Under the pieces are notes generated by a model, which did not search any database, had not been told where the DNA came from, and saw only the letters and a list, made by a program, of their open reading frames with translations. From contig DKLZ01000071.1 of assembly GCA_002455955.1 (NCBI GenBank), forward strand, positions 1 through 12,470: 12,470 nt of DNA. Direction: 5' to 3'. Shown piece by piece: positions 1 to 7,623 of this stretch. A program made the position numbers and the translations under genes. The DNA is from Dehalococcoidia bacterium UBA6627 (lineage in GTDB: Bacteria; Chloroflexota; Dehalococcoidia; UBA2979). Each line of letters begins with the position of its first letter. The stretch's first letter is position 1.

Positions 1-67
1 TGGCATCATCGGCGGAATGAAGACGCCATTCGTAGCTGCGGGCAGTAAAAGCATGAGGTTCGAACAT
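1..67 (-). CDS. N-terminal fragment of an unidentified protein, cut by the window edge
   Basis: Reading the minus strand from base 67 gives an open frame beginning MFEPHAFTARSYEWRLHSAD and running off the left edge after 22 codons. A good Shine-Dalgarno-like GGGGAG lies about 6 bases upstream of the ATG (plus-strand ctcccc near 74-79), which is the main support for a real start. The fragment is too short to assign a family. It is divergent from the hydrolase that starts at 321, so the 253 bases between them should hold promoters for both. The start context is convincing, the identity is unknown. Confidence 0.55.
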   Translation of the reverse strand, partial: MFEPHAFTARSYEWRLHSADDA

Positions 68-247
68 GGTCAACTCCCCAAAGGGATCGGCGCTCGTGTC
101 AGTCATAACGACAGTACTAAACAGCAAGAATTGGCCACTGTCGAGCAATCGCAATACTTAGCGCTATCTCAGCAATCAACCGCGGTGCATTCGCCTAATT
201 TTCGAGACATAATCCACGAACTAATCGCGTTCGTACAATCACTTTCC

Positions 248-277
248 TTGATTGGTCCAAGTGGCAACACGTATCTT
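248..277 (+). promoter_or_regulatory. Candidate promoter for the hydrolase gene
   Basis: TTGATT (248-253) and TATCTT (272-277) are separated by 18 bases and each match 4 of 6 positions of the sigma70-type consensus. They would give a 5' leader of roughly 35-40 bases before the ATG at 321. A second A/T-rich box, TATAAAT at 286-292, is an alternative -10 but has no obvious -35. This is pattern matching by eye only. Confidence 0.25.
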
Positions 278-320
278 TTGCAGAATATAAATACGTCCTT
301 CCAAACGATTCGGTGGTGCC

Positions 321-1274
321 ATGTCGGTCGATTACGCGACAAGGAAGTTCCTGAGTCAACTCGCGAAGTCCGGTGGGAAGCGTCTTCACGACTGTACTCC
401 TGAGGAAGCACGAGTGTTGAGTGCAGCACTCGCCAATGAAGTCGGACCCGCGCCCGAGATGGCACGAGTCGAAGAGCACTCGATCACGGCGCTTAACGGA
501 GTGATCCGTGTTCGCTTGCTGGTTCCGATCGAACCTTCACGCGGTGTCATCGTCTACTATCACGGTGGCGGCTGGGTGATCGGTTCAATTGATGAATACG
601 ACACATTGGGTCGTAAACTGGCCGAAAGAACTTCGTGTGCGGTAGTCATGGTCGACTACCGCCTCGCGCCTGAACATCCATTTCCAACACCAGTTGATGA
701 TTCCTACTCAGCTCTTGAGTGGACAGCAACTCACCTGATAGAGATCGCCGGGCGCCAAGACGTACCTTTGATGGTAATGGGCGATAGTGCGGGCGGTAAT
801 CTCTCTGCGGTCATTGCCCAACGCGCCCGTGACCGAGGTGGACCATCGATTGCTCTGCAGGTGCTGGTTTACCCGGTAACCGATTCAGACTTTCAACGTC
901 CTTCATACACTGATCCTGATCACCAACTCCTGTTGACACGCGAAGGGATGGCATGGTTTTGGGAACATTACCTTCCTGATGAATCTAAACGAACCGATCC
1001 GGACGCCTCGCCACTTCGCGCGCCTAATTTGGCTGGACTACCACCGGCAGTCGTACTAACAGCTGAACACGATCCACTGCGTGATGAAGGAGAGGAATAC
1101 GCTAAACAACTAGAAGACGCTGGCGTCCCGGTAAATTTCAAACGGTACGACGGACAGACACACGGATTCTTTCAGTTATTAATGCTACCGGGTAGTGAAA
1201 GAGGATTTCAGCAGATTGTCAAAGCGATCCACAGATGTGTGGTGCGATACGCGAAAGGGAAGGATACGCTCTAA
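321..1274 (+). CDS. Alpha/beta hydrolase, hormone-sensitive-lipase (family IV) esterase
   Basis: This is a 317-residue serine esterase, likely cytoplasmic since no signal peptide is visible. The oxyanion-hole motif HGGG is at residues 81-84, the family motif YRLAPEHPFP at 113-122, and the nucleophile elbow GDSAGG puts the catalytic serine at 156. The remaining triad residues are probably Asp251 (HDPLRDEG) and His281 (GQTHGF). Length is normal for HSL-family acetyl/carboxyl esterases, which hydrolyse short-chain esters and sometimes lactones. The start is preceded only by a weak GGTGG. The next gene, a Baeyer-Villiger-type monooxygenase, starts 72 bases downstream on the same strand, so the likely role is to hydrolyse the ester or lactone that enzyme makes. 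The fold and triad are clear, the substrate is inferred. Confidence 0.93.
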   Translation: MSVDYATRKFLSQLAKSGGKRLHDCTPEEARVLSAALANEVGPAPEMARVEEHSITALNGVIRVRLLVPIEPSRGVIVYYHGGGWVIGSIDEYDTLGRKLAERTSCAVVMVDYRLAPEHPFPTPVDDSYSALEWTATHLIEIAGRQDVPLMVMGDSAGGNLSAVIAQRARDRGGPSIALQVLVYPVTDSDFQRPSYTDPDHQLLLTREGMAWFWEHYLPDESKRTDPDASPLRAPNLAGLPPAVVLTAEHDPLRDEGEEYAKQLEDAGVPVNFKRYDGQTHGFFQLLMLPGSERGFQQIVKAIHRCVVRYAKGKDTL

Positions 1275-1346
1275 CTACTCCAAGTATAGAAGTAACTCAA
1301 TCAAACTATTTAATAGGTCAGAACCGAAGATCCTGAGGAGGCCTAG

Positions 1347-2969
1347 ATGACATCACCGACAAGAACCAGCGAAGTCGATGCAGTAGTAATCGGAGCCGGC
1401 TTCTCAGGCATCTACATGTTGAAACGCCTCCGTGACAATCTGGGGATGACCGCGAGAGTGTTCGAAGCAGGTAATGATGTCGGTGGCACATGGTATTGGA
1501 ACCGTTACCCAGGAGCTCGATGTGATTCCGAGGCTTATATGTATTGCTTCTCCTTTGATAAAGATCTGATGCAGGAATGGAATTGGAGCGGAAAGTACCC
1601 GGAACAGCCGGAAATCTTGAAATATTTGCAACACGTAACAGACCGCTTTGACCTGCGGAGTCAAATCGAATTCAACACACGCGTAACTGCAGCCCACTTT
1701 AACGAATCAAATAACCGTTGGCTGGTCGAGACAGATCAAGGTGATCGCATCTCGGCACAATTTTTAATCACCGGTATCGGCTGCATCTCTTCCGGGCAGA
1801 TACCGGATATCCCTGGACGCGATAGCTTCGTAGGAGAGTCATACCACACCGGTTCATGGCCTCATGAGGGAGTCAACTTCACTGGTAAGAGAGTGGGGGT
1901 AATCGGGACAGGTTCCAGTGGTGTGCAATCGATCCCTGTCATCGCCGAACAAGCAAAGCATCTAACAGTGTTCCAACGAACGCCGCAGTATATGGTCCCG
2001 GCGCGTCACCACACAGTTGACCGCGAATATTTGGACGACGTCAAAGCTAACTACGACGAAATCTGGGAAACGGCTCGCCACTCGAAGTCTGGATTCCCAT
2101 ATGAAATGACCGACAAATCAGCTCTCTCCGCAACTGCAGACGAACGAACAATTGCATACGAGAAAGGTTGGGAAGAAGGAGGCTTCAAGTTCATTGCCGA
2201 AACTTTCCCTGATATTTCTGTAGATCTGAGAGCAAATGCAACAGCATCTGAATTCATCCGATCCAAAATCCGCGAGGTCGTCGACAACCCGGATACTGCT
2301 GAAAAACTACTACCGAGAGACCATCCATTCACTTCGAAACGACCACTGATCGATACCAACTACTACGAAACCTATAACCGTGACAACGTCGAATTAGTCG
2401 ATATTCGAAACGAGCCTATCGATAAGATCACCTCAACAGGTATACGCACAGAAGATGGTGATTACCCACTCGACATTATCGTTTTTGCAACAGGCTTTGA
2501 CGCTATGACAGGCTCTTTTTTCAAGATGGATATCCGAGGCCGAAACAGCTTACCTCTTAAAGAAAAATGGGCAGCCGGTCCGAAGACATATCTGGGGCTG
2601 TCAACTACAGGATTTCCCAACATGTTTATGATTACAGGGCCGGGTAGCCCGTCTGTCTTGAGCAATATGCCCGTGTCCATAGAGCAGCACGTTGAGTTTA
2701 TCTCCGACATGCTTGAGAGCATGCGCGAACGTGGATTCGATGTAGCAGAACCAAACCCTCAAGCCGAAGAGGACTGGGTTGAGCATGTCAACGAAGTGGC
2801 CGAAAAAACACTCTACGTTCTTGCCGACTCGTGGTACTTGGGCGCAAACATCCCAGGAAAACCACGTGTTTTCATGCCTTACTCGGGTGGTGTAGGTGAC
2901 TACCGCGCCAAATGTGAAGAAATAGCAGCTGCCGGGTATGAAGGCTACGTACTCAGCACTAGTACCTGA
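1347..2969 (+). CDS. Baeyer-Villiger-type flavin monooxygenase (NADPH, FAD)
   Basis: This 540-residue class B flavoprotein monooxygenase is expected to insert oxygen next to a ketone carbonyl using NAD(P)H and O2. The FAD-binding Rossmann motif GAGFSG is at 16-21, followed by GGTWYWNRYPG at 46-56 and RCDSEAY at 58-64, typical of phenylacetone/cyclohexanone monooxygenases. The Baeyer-Villiger fingerprint FxGxxxHxxxWP is complete at 161-172, the NADPH-binding GTGSSG is at 187-192, KRPLID at 331-336 carries the likely catalytic Arg332, and ATGFD is at 381-385. Length matches the family (about 540). A strong GAGGAGG Shine-Dalgarno sits 5 bases before the ATG. It probably shares a transcript with the upstream esterase. 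The Baeyer-Villiger class is well supported, the ketone substrate is unknown. Confidence 0.94.
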   Translation: MTSPTRTSEVDAVVIGAGFSGIYMLKRLRDNLGMTARVFEAGNDVGGTWYWNRYPGARCDSEAYMYCFSFDKDLMQEWNWSGKYPEQPEILKYLQHVTDRFDLRSQIEFNTRVTAAHFNESNNRWLVETDQGDRISAQFLITGIGCISSGQIPDIPGRDSFVGESYHTGSWPHEGVNFTGKRVGVIGTGSSGVQSIPVIAEQAKHLTVFQRTPQYMVPARHHTVDREYLDDVKANYDEIWETARHSKSGFPYEMTDKSALSATADERTIAYEKGWEEGGFKFIAETFPDISVDLRANATASEFIRSKIREVVDNPDTAEKLLPRDHPFTSKRPLIDTNYYETYNRDNVELVDIRNEPIDKITSTGIRTEDGDYPLDIIVFATGFDAMTGSFFKMDIRGRNSLPLKEKWAAGPKTYLGLSTTGFPNMFMITGPGSPSVLSNMPVSIEQHVEFISDMLESMRERGFDVAEPNPQAEEDWVEHVNEVAEKTLYVLADSWYLGANIPGKPRVFMPYSGGVGDYRAKCEEIAAAGYEGYVLSTST

Positions 2970-3120
2970 ATCAACACAAAGTTAGCGCAATAACAATCTG
3001 CACACTTGCCTCGGGTCACAACACTGTTCCAAACGGACGAACGGTGCCAATGGATTAGATTTAAGGGTAATCGGGCGCATCAGTCGCTTAAACCGTTCCT
3101 TGAAACCGTTCACTCGAAGA

Positions 3121-3984
3121 TCAAGCTTCGTTGAGAGCATGTTTGGGATTCTGTTGCACCATTCTGAGTACCTCAGCATTACTGAAACCCGAGTCAAGGA
3201 AGCACTGAATCCATAATCCGAAACCAAACGGCGGCGGTGGATTGTCTACCTGACCGAGATCAGTTGAAAGCACAATGTGTTCTGCACCGATTGCTGCTAC
3301 TTCATCGACAATTGCTTGAGTTGGTTTTTCAGGATCATTCCGGAAGAGAACGTTGCCGCACTGTTCAACGAAAGCACCTAGTTCAGCTGCTCGCTGTTGG
3401 ACCTCCAACGGGATACCGAAAGCAGTCGCATGAGTCACGATCGTTCGTATGTCGCGTTGTCGCGCTGTTTCAACAAGAAGACTCGTCTCTGCTGGACTCA
3501 GGTGCCCCGTACATAACAAGGCACTGTGATCGGATATCAAATCCAACAATTCGTGAATGACAGGTTTGAGAGCACCTGTTTCGTTAAGAATTGTGATGGG
3601 TGACCCTTTGCTATTAAAGCGGCCGAAGGTATCACGCGACCAGACCGAGTCGAACGTCGGCATCCATACAACTCTAGTGCCAATCCTTAGTGCGGTTTCT
3701 AAAGCATCAGGGTTGAGCCCACCCACTCCGTGATCGAGCGCAATTGCCCCGTGAACCTTTATCGCATCGAACTCACTATTGAGCGCCCACGCAAGTGGCT
3801 CTGTAGGGTACTCATGGCTCTTTAATACGACCCCAGCCATGCCAGCTTCCGAAGCAGCGGCAACTAGTTCGCGAGCATCCATTTTCCGTTCAGCAAAAGG
3901 ATCAGGAGCGGCATGTGCATGTAAATCAATCGCTCCGTTAAGGAGTTCACGCGCTTCGTGATTAAGATCTTCTATGGTGTGCAT
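3121..3984 (-). CDS. DUF6282 family protein, amidohydrolase-like metal-dependent hydrolase
   Basis: This 287-residue protein resembles the uncharacterised DUF6282 family, which looks like a TIM-barrel metal-dependent hydrolase. DLHAHAAPD at 20-28 gives the HxH metal motif (His22, His24). Further probable ligands are His57 (KSHEYP), His161 (TGHLS), His185 (THATAF) and Asp242 (STDLGQ), in the order and spacing expected of an amidohydrolase-type barrel. No signal peptide is visible. Its ATG overlaps the stop codon of the preceding lyase by one base (TGATG), so the two are probably translationally coupled and may act on one pathway. It converges on the monooxygenase gene. Metal-dependent hydrolysis is an inference from the motifs, and I know of no characterised substrate. 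Confidence 0.85.
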   Translation of the reverse strand: MHTIEDLNHEARELLNGAIDLHAHAAPDPFAERKMDARELVAAASEAGMAGVVLKSHEYPTEPLAWALNSEFDAIKVHGAIALDHGVGGLNPDALETALRIGTRVVWMPTFDSVWSRDTFGRFNSKGSPITILNETGALKPVIHELLDLISDHSALLCTGHLSPAETSLLVETARQRDIRTIVTHATAFGIPLEVQQRAAELGAFVEQCGNVLFRNDPEKPTQAIVDEVAAIGAEHIVLSTDLGQVDNPPPPFGFGLWIQCFLDSGFSNAEVLRMVQQNPKHALNEA

Positions 3985-5345
3985 CAGAAACTCACAATCG
4001 TGTCGGCTACTGCCCGTGCTCGTGCGGCCTGTTCGGTAGCCTGAGCCGCACTATCACCAGTGTATGAAATTGGATCGAGCAAGAGCTTGATCTGCGCTGG
4101 TTCGAGGTACTGCTGTATCTCCGAGTTCCTCTCTATCAAATCTGCAAATGATCCACCAGAAACAGCTGCCTCTTGAGCTGCATCGTAGATTGTGTCATGC
4201 GCATGCTGGCGACCTAGTTCCCGTCCCAATGCGAGCATTAGGCTCTCAGACATAATCAGCCCTCCCGATAGATCGAGGTTCTGACGCATCCGTTCCGGAA
4301 ATACCTGCAGACCCTCAAAAAGCTTGTTCATACGCACTAGAACTTCTCCAGTTAGTTCGAGTGCTGGGATAAGCGAACGGTTGAGCATCACAGCTCTACT
4401 ACCGTCTGCCTCATGATCCGAAAGCATCGCCTCCATCGCGAGAGGAACGAGCGCTCGGACCTGTGTTTCCTGAGCGATGATGTCCTGACAAAGTTTCGGG
4501 TTGCGTTTCTGGGGCATCGTACTGCTGCCAACGCTCCCTGGTGGCACAGGCTCCTCCACTTCTCCAAATTCTTCTTTCATTAACTCCCTGATTTCTCGTG
4601 CTATACGACCACAAGTTGTATCGAGCAGCGCAATCAGCATCACGTACTCCACGAGGTGGTCAAGGATCGTTCTGCCTGGTAACGGCATAAACCCGAGACC
4701 AAGCAATTCACCCATACGAATCTGAAGTTGCGCCCCATTTCCTTCAAAGGATGCAGCGCTACCAGCACCACCTCCGAGCATCGCGACAAAGACACGATGC
4801 TCGGCATCTTGGAATCTCTCGACATGCCTGCATAATTCATCGATCCACACAGCAACCTTCGCACCGAAAGTAGATGGCACTGCGTGCTGACCATGCGTTC
4901 GACCAGGCAGTGCATCATCTTTTGTACGATCCGCGAGATCAGCGAATTGCCGGAGTAATTGAGCAACCAATTCGAGGATAATCCCGTGTGCCGCTCTCAC
5001 TTGGAGAACAACACCTGTCTGTGTAATGTTTTGTGTGGTCGCTCCCCAGTGCACGAAACCACCGGCATCACCATCACAAACACGATCAAGGTCCCATATC
5101 AATGGCACAAGATCGTGACCAGTAATGCGCAATCCTTCAATGATTCGAGCAGAATCGAGTAATTCTAACTTCGCCTTACGAGCAATTTCATCAGCAGCCG
5201 CTACAGGTATCATCCCAATCTCGGCTTCAGCTCGAGCAAGGGCTACTTCAACATCAAGCCAAGATTGCCAGCGAGCATCGCGAGTGAAGAGATCTCGAAT
5301 ACCGGAATCCGGGATCCGAGCTTCGGTCAGTTCAGCTTCTGCCAT
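3984..5345 (-). CDS. Fumarase/aspartase-superfamily lyase (adenylosuccinate lyase / carboxymuconate cycloisomerase-like)
   Basis: This 453-residue protein belongs to the homotetrameric fumarase/aspartase superfamily, which eliminates or adds across a bond beta to a carboxylate. Conserved region 1 is HWGATTQNITQTG at 99-111, region 2 GRTHGQHAVP at 148-157 carries the catalytic-type histidine, and the superfamily signature GSSTMPQKRNP at 273-283 holds the mobile-loop catalytic serine. The signature resembles 3-carboxy-cis,cis-muconate cycloisomerase and adenylosuccinate lyase-like proteins. Region 1 reads TTQN where adenylosuccinate lyases usually have TSxD, and no purine genes are nearby, so a housekeeping purB role is unlikely. 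AGGGAGA sits about 5 bases before the ATG. The downstream DUF6282 gene overlaps it by one base. Superfamily certain, reaction open. Confidence 0.88.
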   Translation of the reverse strand: MAEAELTEARIPDSGIRDLFTRDARWQSWLDVEVALARAEAEIGMIPVAAADEIARKAKLELLDSARIIEGLRITGHDLVPLIWDLDRVCDGDAGGFVHWGATTQNITQTGVVLQVRAAHGIILELVAQLLRQFADLADRTKDDALPGRTHGQHAVPSTFGAKVAVWIDELCRHVERFQDAEHRVFVAMLGGGAGSAASFEGNGAQLQIRMGELLGLGFMPLPGRTILDHLVEYVMLIALLDTTCGRIAREIRELMKEEFGEVEEPVPPGSVGSSTMPQKRNPKLCQDIIAQETQVRALVPLAMEAMLSDHEADGSRAVMLNRSLIPALELTGEVLVRMNKLFEGLQVFPERMRQNLDLSGGLIMSESLMLALGRELGRQHAHDTIYDAAQEAAVSGGSFADLIERNSEIQQYLEPAQIKLLLDPISYTGDSAAQATEQAARARAVADTIVSF

Positions 5346-5488
5346 GAATTTCTCCCTACTTGTGCTAACTGGAAGTACCGTATCGTCCTATCATGAACCG
5401 AGGGCGGCATCGTAACTCGATAGCATGCTTCGGTGCGCTAGCCCATGACACAGAAGAAGCAGAGACTGGTTAATCGTAAACAACACGT

Positions 5489-5508
5489 AGTTCACAGATC
5501 CGTGAACT
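5489..5508 (+). promoter_or_regulatory. Inverted repeat just upstream of the cyclophilin ribosome site
   Basis: AGTTCAC (5489-5495) and GTGAACT (5502-5508) form a perfect 7-base inverted repeat around a 6-base centre, ending about 10 bases before the GGGGAG ribosome-binding site near 5519-5523. It could be a repressor operator or an mRNA hairpin. A second inverted repeat, AGAAGCAG (5455-5462) with CTGCTTCT (5507-5514), overlaps its right arm by two bases. It lies in the 182-base divergent region between the lyase and cyclophilin genes. Confidence 0.3.
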
Positions 5509-5527
5509 GCTTCTGAGTGGGGAGCAC

Positions 5528-6115
5528 ATGATGGCTGATACAGCAGTTGCCACGATCGATGAATTCATTGCGACGCAGAGCATCGATACCTCCGGTTCAA
5601 ACTGGCGCACGCAGCTGAGCCAACCTCCGTTAGCAGAGTTCGATGAAACAAGTACCTACTACTGGGACCTCGAAACGAACGTGGGAAAGGTTTCAGTAAA
5701 ACTATTTCCAGATTCGGCACCGATGCACGTATCGAGCACGATCTATCTGACACGCCTCGGGTTTTACGATGGGCTCAGTTTTCACCGTGTCATTACGAGC
5801 TTTATGGCACAGGGAGGTTGCCCGTTGGGAAGCGGTACCGGTGGGCCAGGCTACCAGTACGACGGAGAGTTCGGTGGAAGCGAATCACACGATCGACCTG
5901 GCATACTCAGTATGGCAAACGCTGGTCCGGGAACCGACGGTAGCCAGTTTTTTCTCACGTTCGTCGAGACACTATGGCTAGACGGTAAGCACACAATCTT
6001 TGGTGAGGTGGCGGAAGGAATGGAATCAGTTCAGGCTCTCGAAGCCGCTGGTTCAGAGAGCGGTCAACCTTCTGAGCCGTTGGGAATAACAACAGCGACG
6101 ATCCGAGTCGCATAG
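5528..6115 (+). CDS. Cyclophilin-type peptidyl-prolyl cis-trans isomerase
   Basis: This 195-residue protein has a complete cyclophilin domain from about residue 45 onward and catalyses cis-trans isomerisation of X-Pro bonds. FHRVI at 85-89 carries the catalytic Arg87, followed by FMAQGG (92-97), GSQFF (138-142) and LWLDGKHTIFG (149-159) with the usual active-site tryptophan at 150. About 45 residues precede the domain with no obvious hydrophobic signal peptide, so it looks cytoplasmic. The segment includes a DETSTYYW stretch that leads into the first strand. Two consecutive ATGs (5528 and 5531) are available, and GGGGAG lies 4 bases before the first. It is a single-gene unit, divergent from the lyase and convergent with the CoA-transferase, and has no evident link to the metabolic genes. 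Confidence 0.93.
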   Translation: MMADTAVATIDEFIATQSIDTSGSNWRTQLSQPPLAEFDETSTYYWDLETNVGKVSVKLFPDSAPMHVSSTIYLTRLGFYDGLSFHRVITSFMAQGGCPLGSGTGGPGYQYDGEFGGSESHDRPGILSMANAGPGTDGSQFFLTFVETLWLDGKHTIFGEVAEGMESVQALEAAGSESGQPSEPLGITTATIRVA

Positions 6116-6197
6116 TGTAGCTCATCACATCCGAGTCAGTGTTAGCGAACACGAGAATCAACCTCAGATACACGTGGTGTCGCTGATTCGACCGCAT

Positions 6198-6214
6198 TTA
6201 CAGTGGCACTGTAA
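6198..6214. repeat. Perfect hairpin in the convergent gap, possible terminator
   Basis: TTACAGT (6198-6204) and ACTGTAA (6208-6214) form a perfect 7-base stem with a GGC loop, midway in the 143-base gap between the convergent cyclophilin and CoA-transferase genes. No T-run follows on either strand, so an intrinsic terminator is only possible. A weaker bulged stem (AGCGAACAC at 6144-6152 with GTGTCGCT at 6177-6184) lies just beside it. Confidence 0.3.
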
Positions 6215-6258
6215 TCGGCCTGTTGGTGCTCAAATGGGCTGCACTTATAGGTCTAGCT

Positions 6259-7566
6259 CTATATCAACCTCAGCTTCTTGGCATCAGCAGTGAGCTGTTC
6301 TCGGAACTTAGGATGTGCAAGACCTATGAGCGCCTCAGCGCGCTGCTTCGTCGTCTGTCCCTTAAGATTAACGATCCCATATTCAGAAGCAACGTAATGT
6401 ACTTCATTTCGGGGCGTCGTAACGATAGCTCCCGGTGTCAGAGTGGACACGACCCGGGAAACTTCCCCGCTCTTCGCTGTTGAATAGAAGGCAATCACTG
6501 ACTTACCGCCTTTTGAATCAAAGGCGCCCCGTGCGTAGTCGTGTTGGCCACCTGTACCGCTGAACTGAGCAGATCCCATCGACTCAGAGCAACACTGACC
6601 TGTGAGATCAACTTCGATGGTCGAGTTCACTGACATTAAGTTGTCATTGCGAGCGATATTCGGCGGAAAATTAGTGTAAGAAACTGGGTGTGCTTCTATA
6701 ACCGGATTATCATCGAGAAACTCATACATTCGCTGTGAACCCGCCGCGAATGCATAGAGCGCCTTACCAGGATGAAACACTTTCTGTGTACCAGTGACAA
6801 TACCTTCCTCAATGAGGTCAACCATGGAATCAACAAACATTTCAGTATGGATGCCTAGGTTTTTGTGATTAGAAAGGCTCTTCGCCACAGCATTCGGCAC
6901 GCCTCCAATACCAAGCTGAATACAAGCGCCATCAGGAATGAGCTCTGCAATCGACTGCCCTATGGGAGCGTCCTCGGGACGTTCTGCTGGCAATGGAAGT
7001 TCGTTAAGTGGTGCCTCATGTTCGACCACCGCTGTCGCTTCTGAGACGTGAACCCACGAATTACCATGAACTCGTGGCATATTCGGATTCACTTCGAGAA
7101 TAACGACATCAGCCGCAGCGATCGCAGCTTTGGCAACATCTACATTCGTACCAAGACTCATATACCCATGGCGGTCCATAGGTGAGACACATGTCATGGC
7201 AACATTCACATTCATAAATTCCGTAAGCAGCCTCGGTATTTGATGAAAGAATGCCGGATTAAAAGTTGCATCACCGTCAGCAAGCAGTTTGCGATCTGCT
7301 CCACTAGCGAAAAATGACTCCCAATGGATGACATCACGAACCTCAGGCGCCAACACGGTGCGGGCGCTCGCGGTCATAGGAAGCAAACTAGTCATAGTGA
7401 TATTCGTGTAACCACCGGACTTCGCGTGTTCGGCAACAGCCTCGAGCATCGCAGGAGGTTCCCCTACTGCAAGCCCCTGAACGATCAACGAACCGTCAGG
7501 GATCAATGCTGCTGCTTCACCAGGCTCACGCAGCTTATTCCGAAATTCATCCTCCCAGCGACCCAT
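6259..7566 (-). CDS. Acetyl-CoA hydrolase/transferase family protein (4-hydroxybutyrate CoA-transferase-like)
   Basis: This 435-residue family I CoA-transferase moves CoA between an acyl-CoA donor and a free carboxylate, or hydrolyses acyl-CoA. LIPDGSLIVQGLAVGEP near the start (21-37) and the glycine-rich IQLGIGGVPNAV at 216-227 are the two halves' CoA-binding motifs. GIHTEM at 238-243 places a glutamate at 242, the likely catalytic residue by comparison with 4-hydroxybutyrate CoA-transferase (Glu238 in the clostridial enzyme, from memory). SAQFSGTGGQHDY (332-344) and the C-terminal RNEVHYVASEYGIVNLKG are also typical. Length is normal for the 4-hydroxybutyrate/butyryl branch. GGAGGG lies about 8 bases before the ATG. 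It is the last gene of the operon and probably activates or recycles the carboxylate product. Confidence 0.92.
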   Translation of the reverse strand: MGRWEDEFRNKLREPGEAAALIPDGSLIVQGLAVGEPPAMLEAVAEHAKSGGYTNITMTSLLPMTASARTVLAPEVRDVIHWESFFASGADRKLLADGDATFNPAFFHQIPRLLTEFMNVNVAMTCVSPMDRHGYMSLGTNVDVAKAAIAAADVVILEVNPNMPRVHGNSWVHVSEATAVVEHEAPLNELPLPAERPEDAPIGQSIAELIPDGACIQLGIGGVPNAVAKSLSNHKNLGIHTEMFVDSMVDLIEEGIVTGTQKVFHPGKALYAFAAGSQRMYEFLDDNPVIEAHPVSYTNFPPNIARNDNLMSVNSTIEVDLTGQCCSESMGSAQFSGTGGQHDYARGAFDSKGGKSVIAFYSTAKSGEVSRVVSTLTPGAIVTTPRNEVHYVASEYGIVNLKGQTTKQRAEALIGLAHPKFREQLTADAKKLRLI

Positions 7567-7587
7567 TGGTGACTCCCTCCTCGGCGA

Positions 7588-7599
7588 CGAATATATTCG
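7588..7599. promoter_or_regulatory. 12-base palindrome between the LLM and CoA-transferase genes
   Basis: CGAATATATTCG is a perfect palindrome in the 57-base gap, centred about 27 bases before the CoA-transferase start. It contains TATATT on the minus strand, so it could be a -10 box of an internal promoter (the best -35, GATTGC, is poor) or a small operator. A 12-base palindrome can occur by chance in 12 kb with low probability, so its position is suggestive but unproven. Confidence 0.28.
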
Positions 7600-7623
7600 A
7601 GCAACAGCGCCGCAATCGTTTAG

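Noticed and set aside
17..403. 128-codon plus-strand open frame
   Set aside because: It overlaps the start of the minus-strand gene at 1-67 and the first 83 bases of the well-supported hydrolase in another frame, and has no family motif or ribosome site.
195..479. Minus-strand frames opposite the hydrolase start
   Set aside because: They are antisense to a clear gene, with cysteine/histidine-rich unstructured composition and no recognisable motif.
3237..3560. 107-codon plus-strand frame antisense to the DUF6282 gene
   Set aside because: It is a shadow of a gene whose metal-binding motifs are intact, and its composition is unlike a real protein.
4640..4966. 108-codon minus-strand frame inside the lyase gene
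   Set aside because: It is a different frame of the same strand inside a gene with all superfamily signatures.
3984..5345. Housekeeping adenylosuccinate lyase (purB)
   Set aside because: The superfamily fits, but region 1 reads TTQN, no purine genes are nearby, and it is coupled to DUF6282, so a catabolic lyase is more likely.
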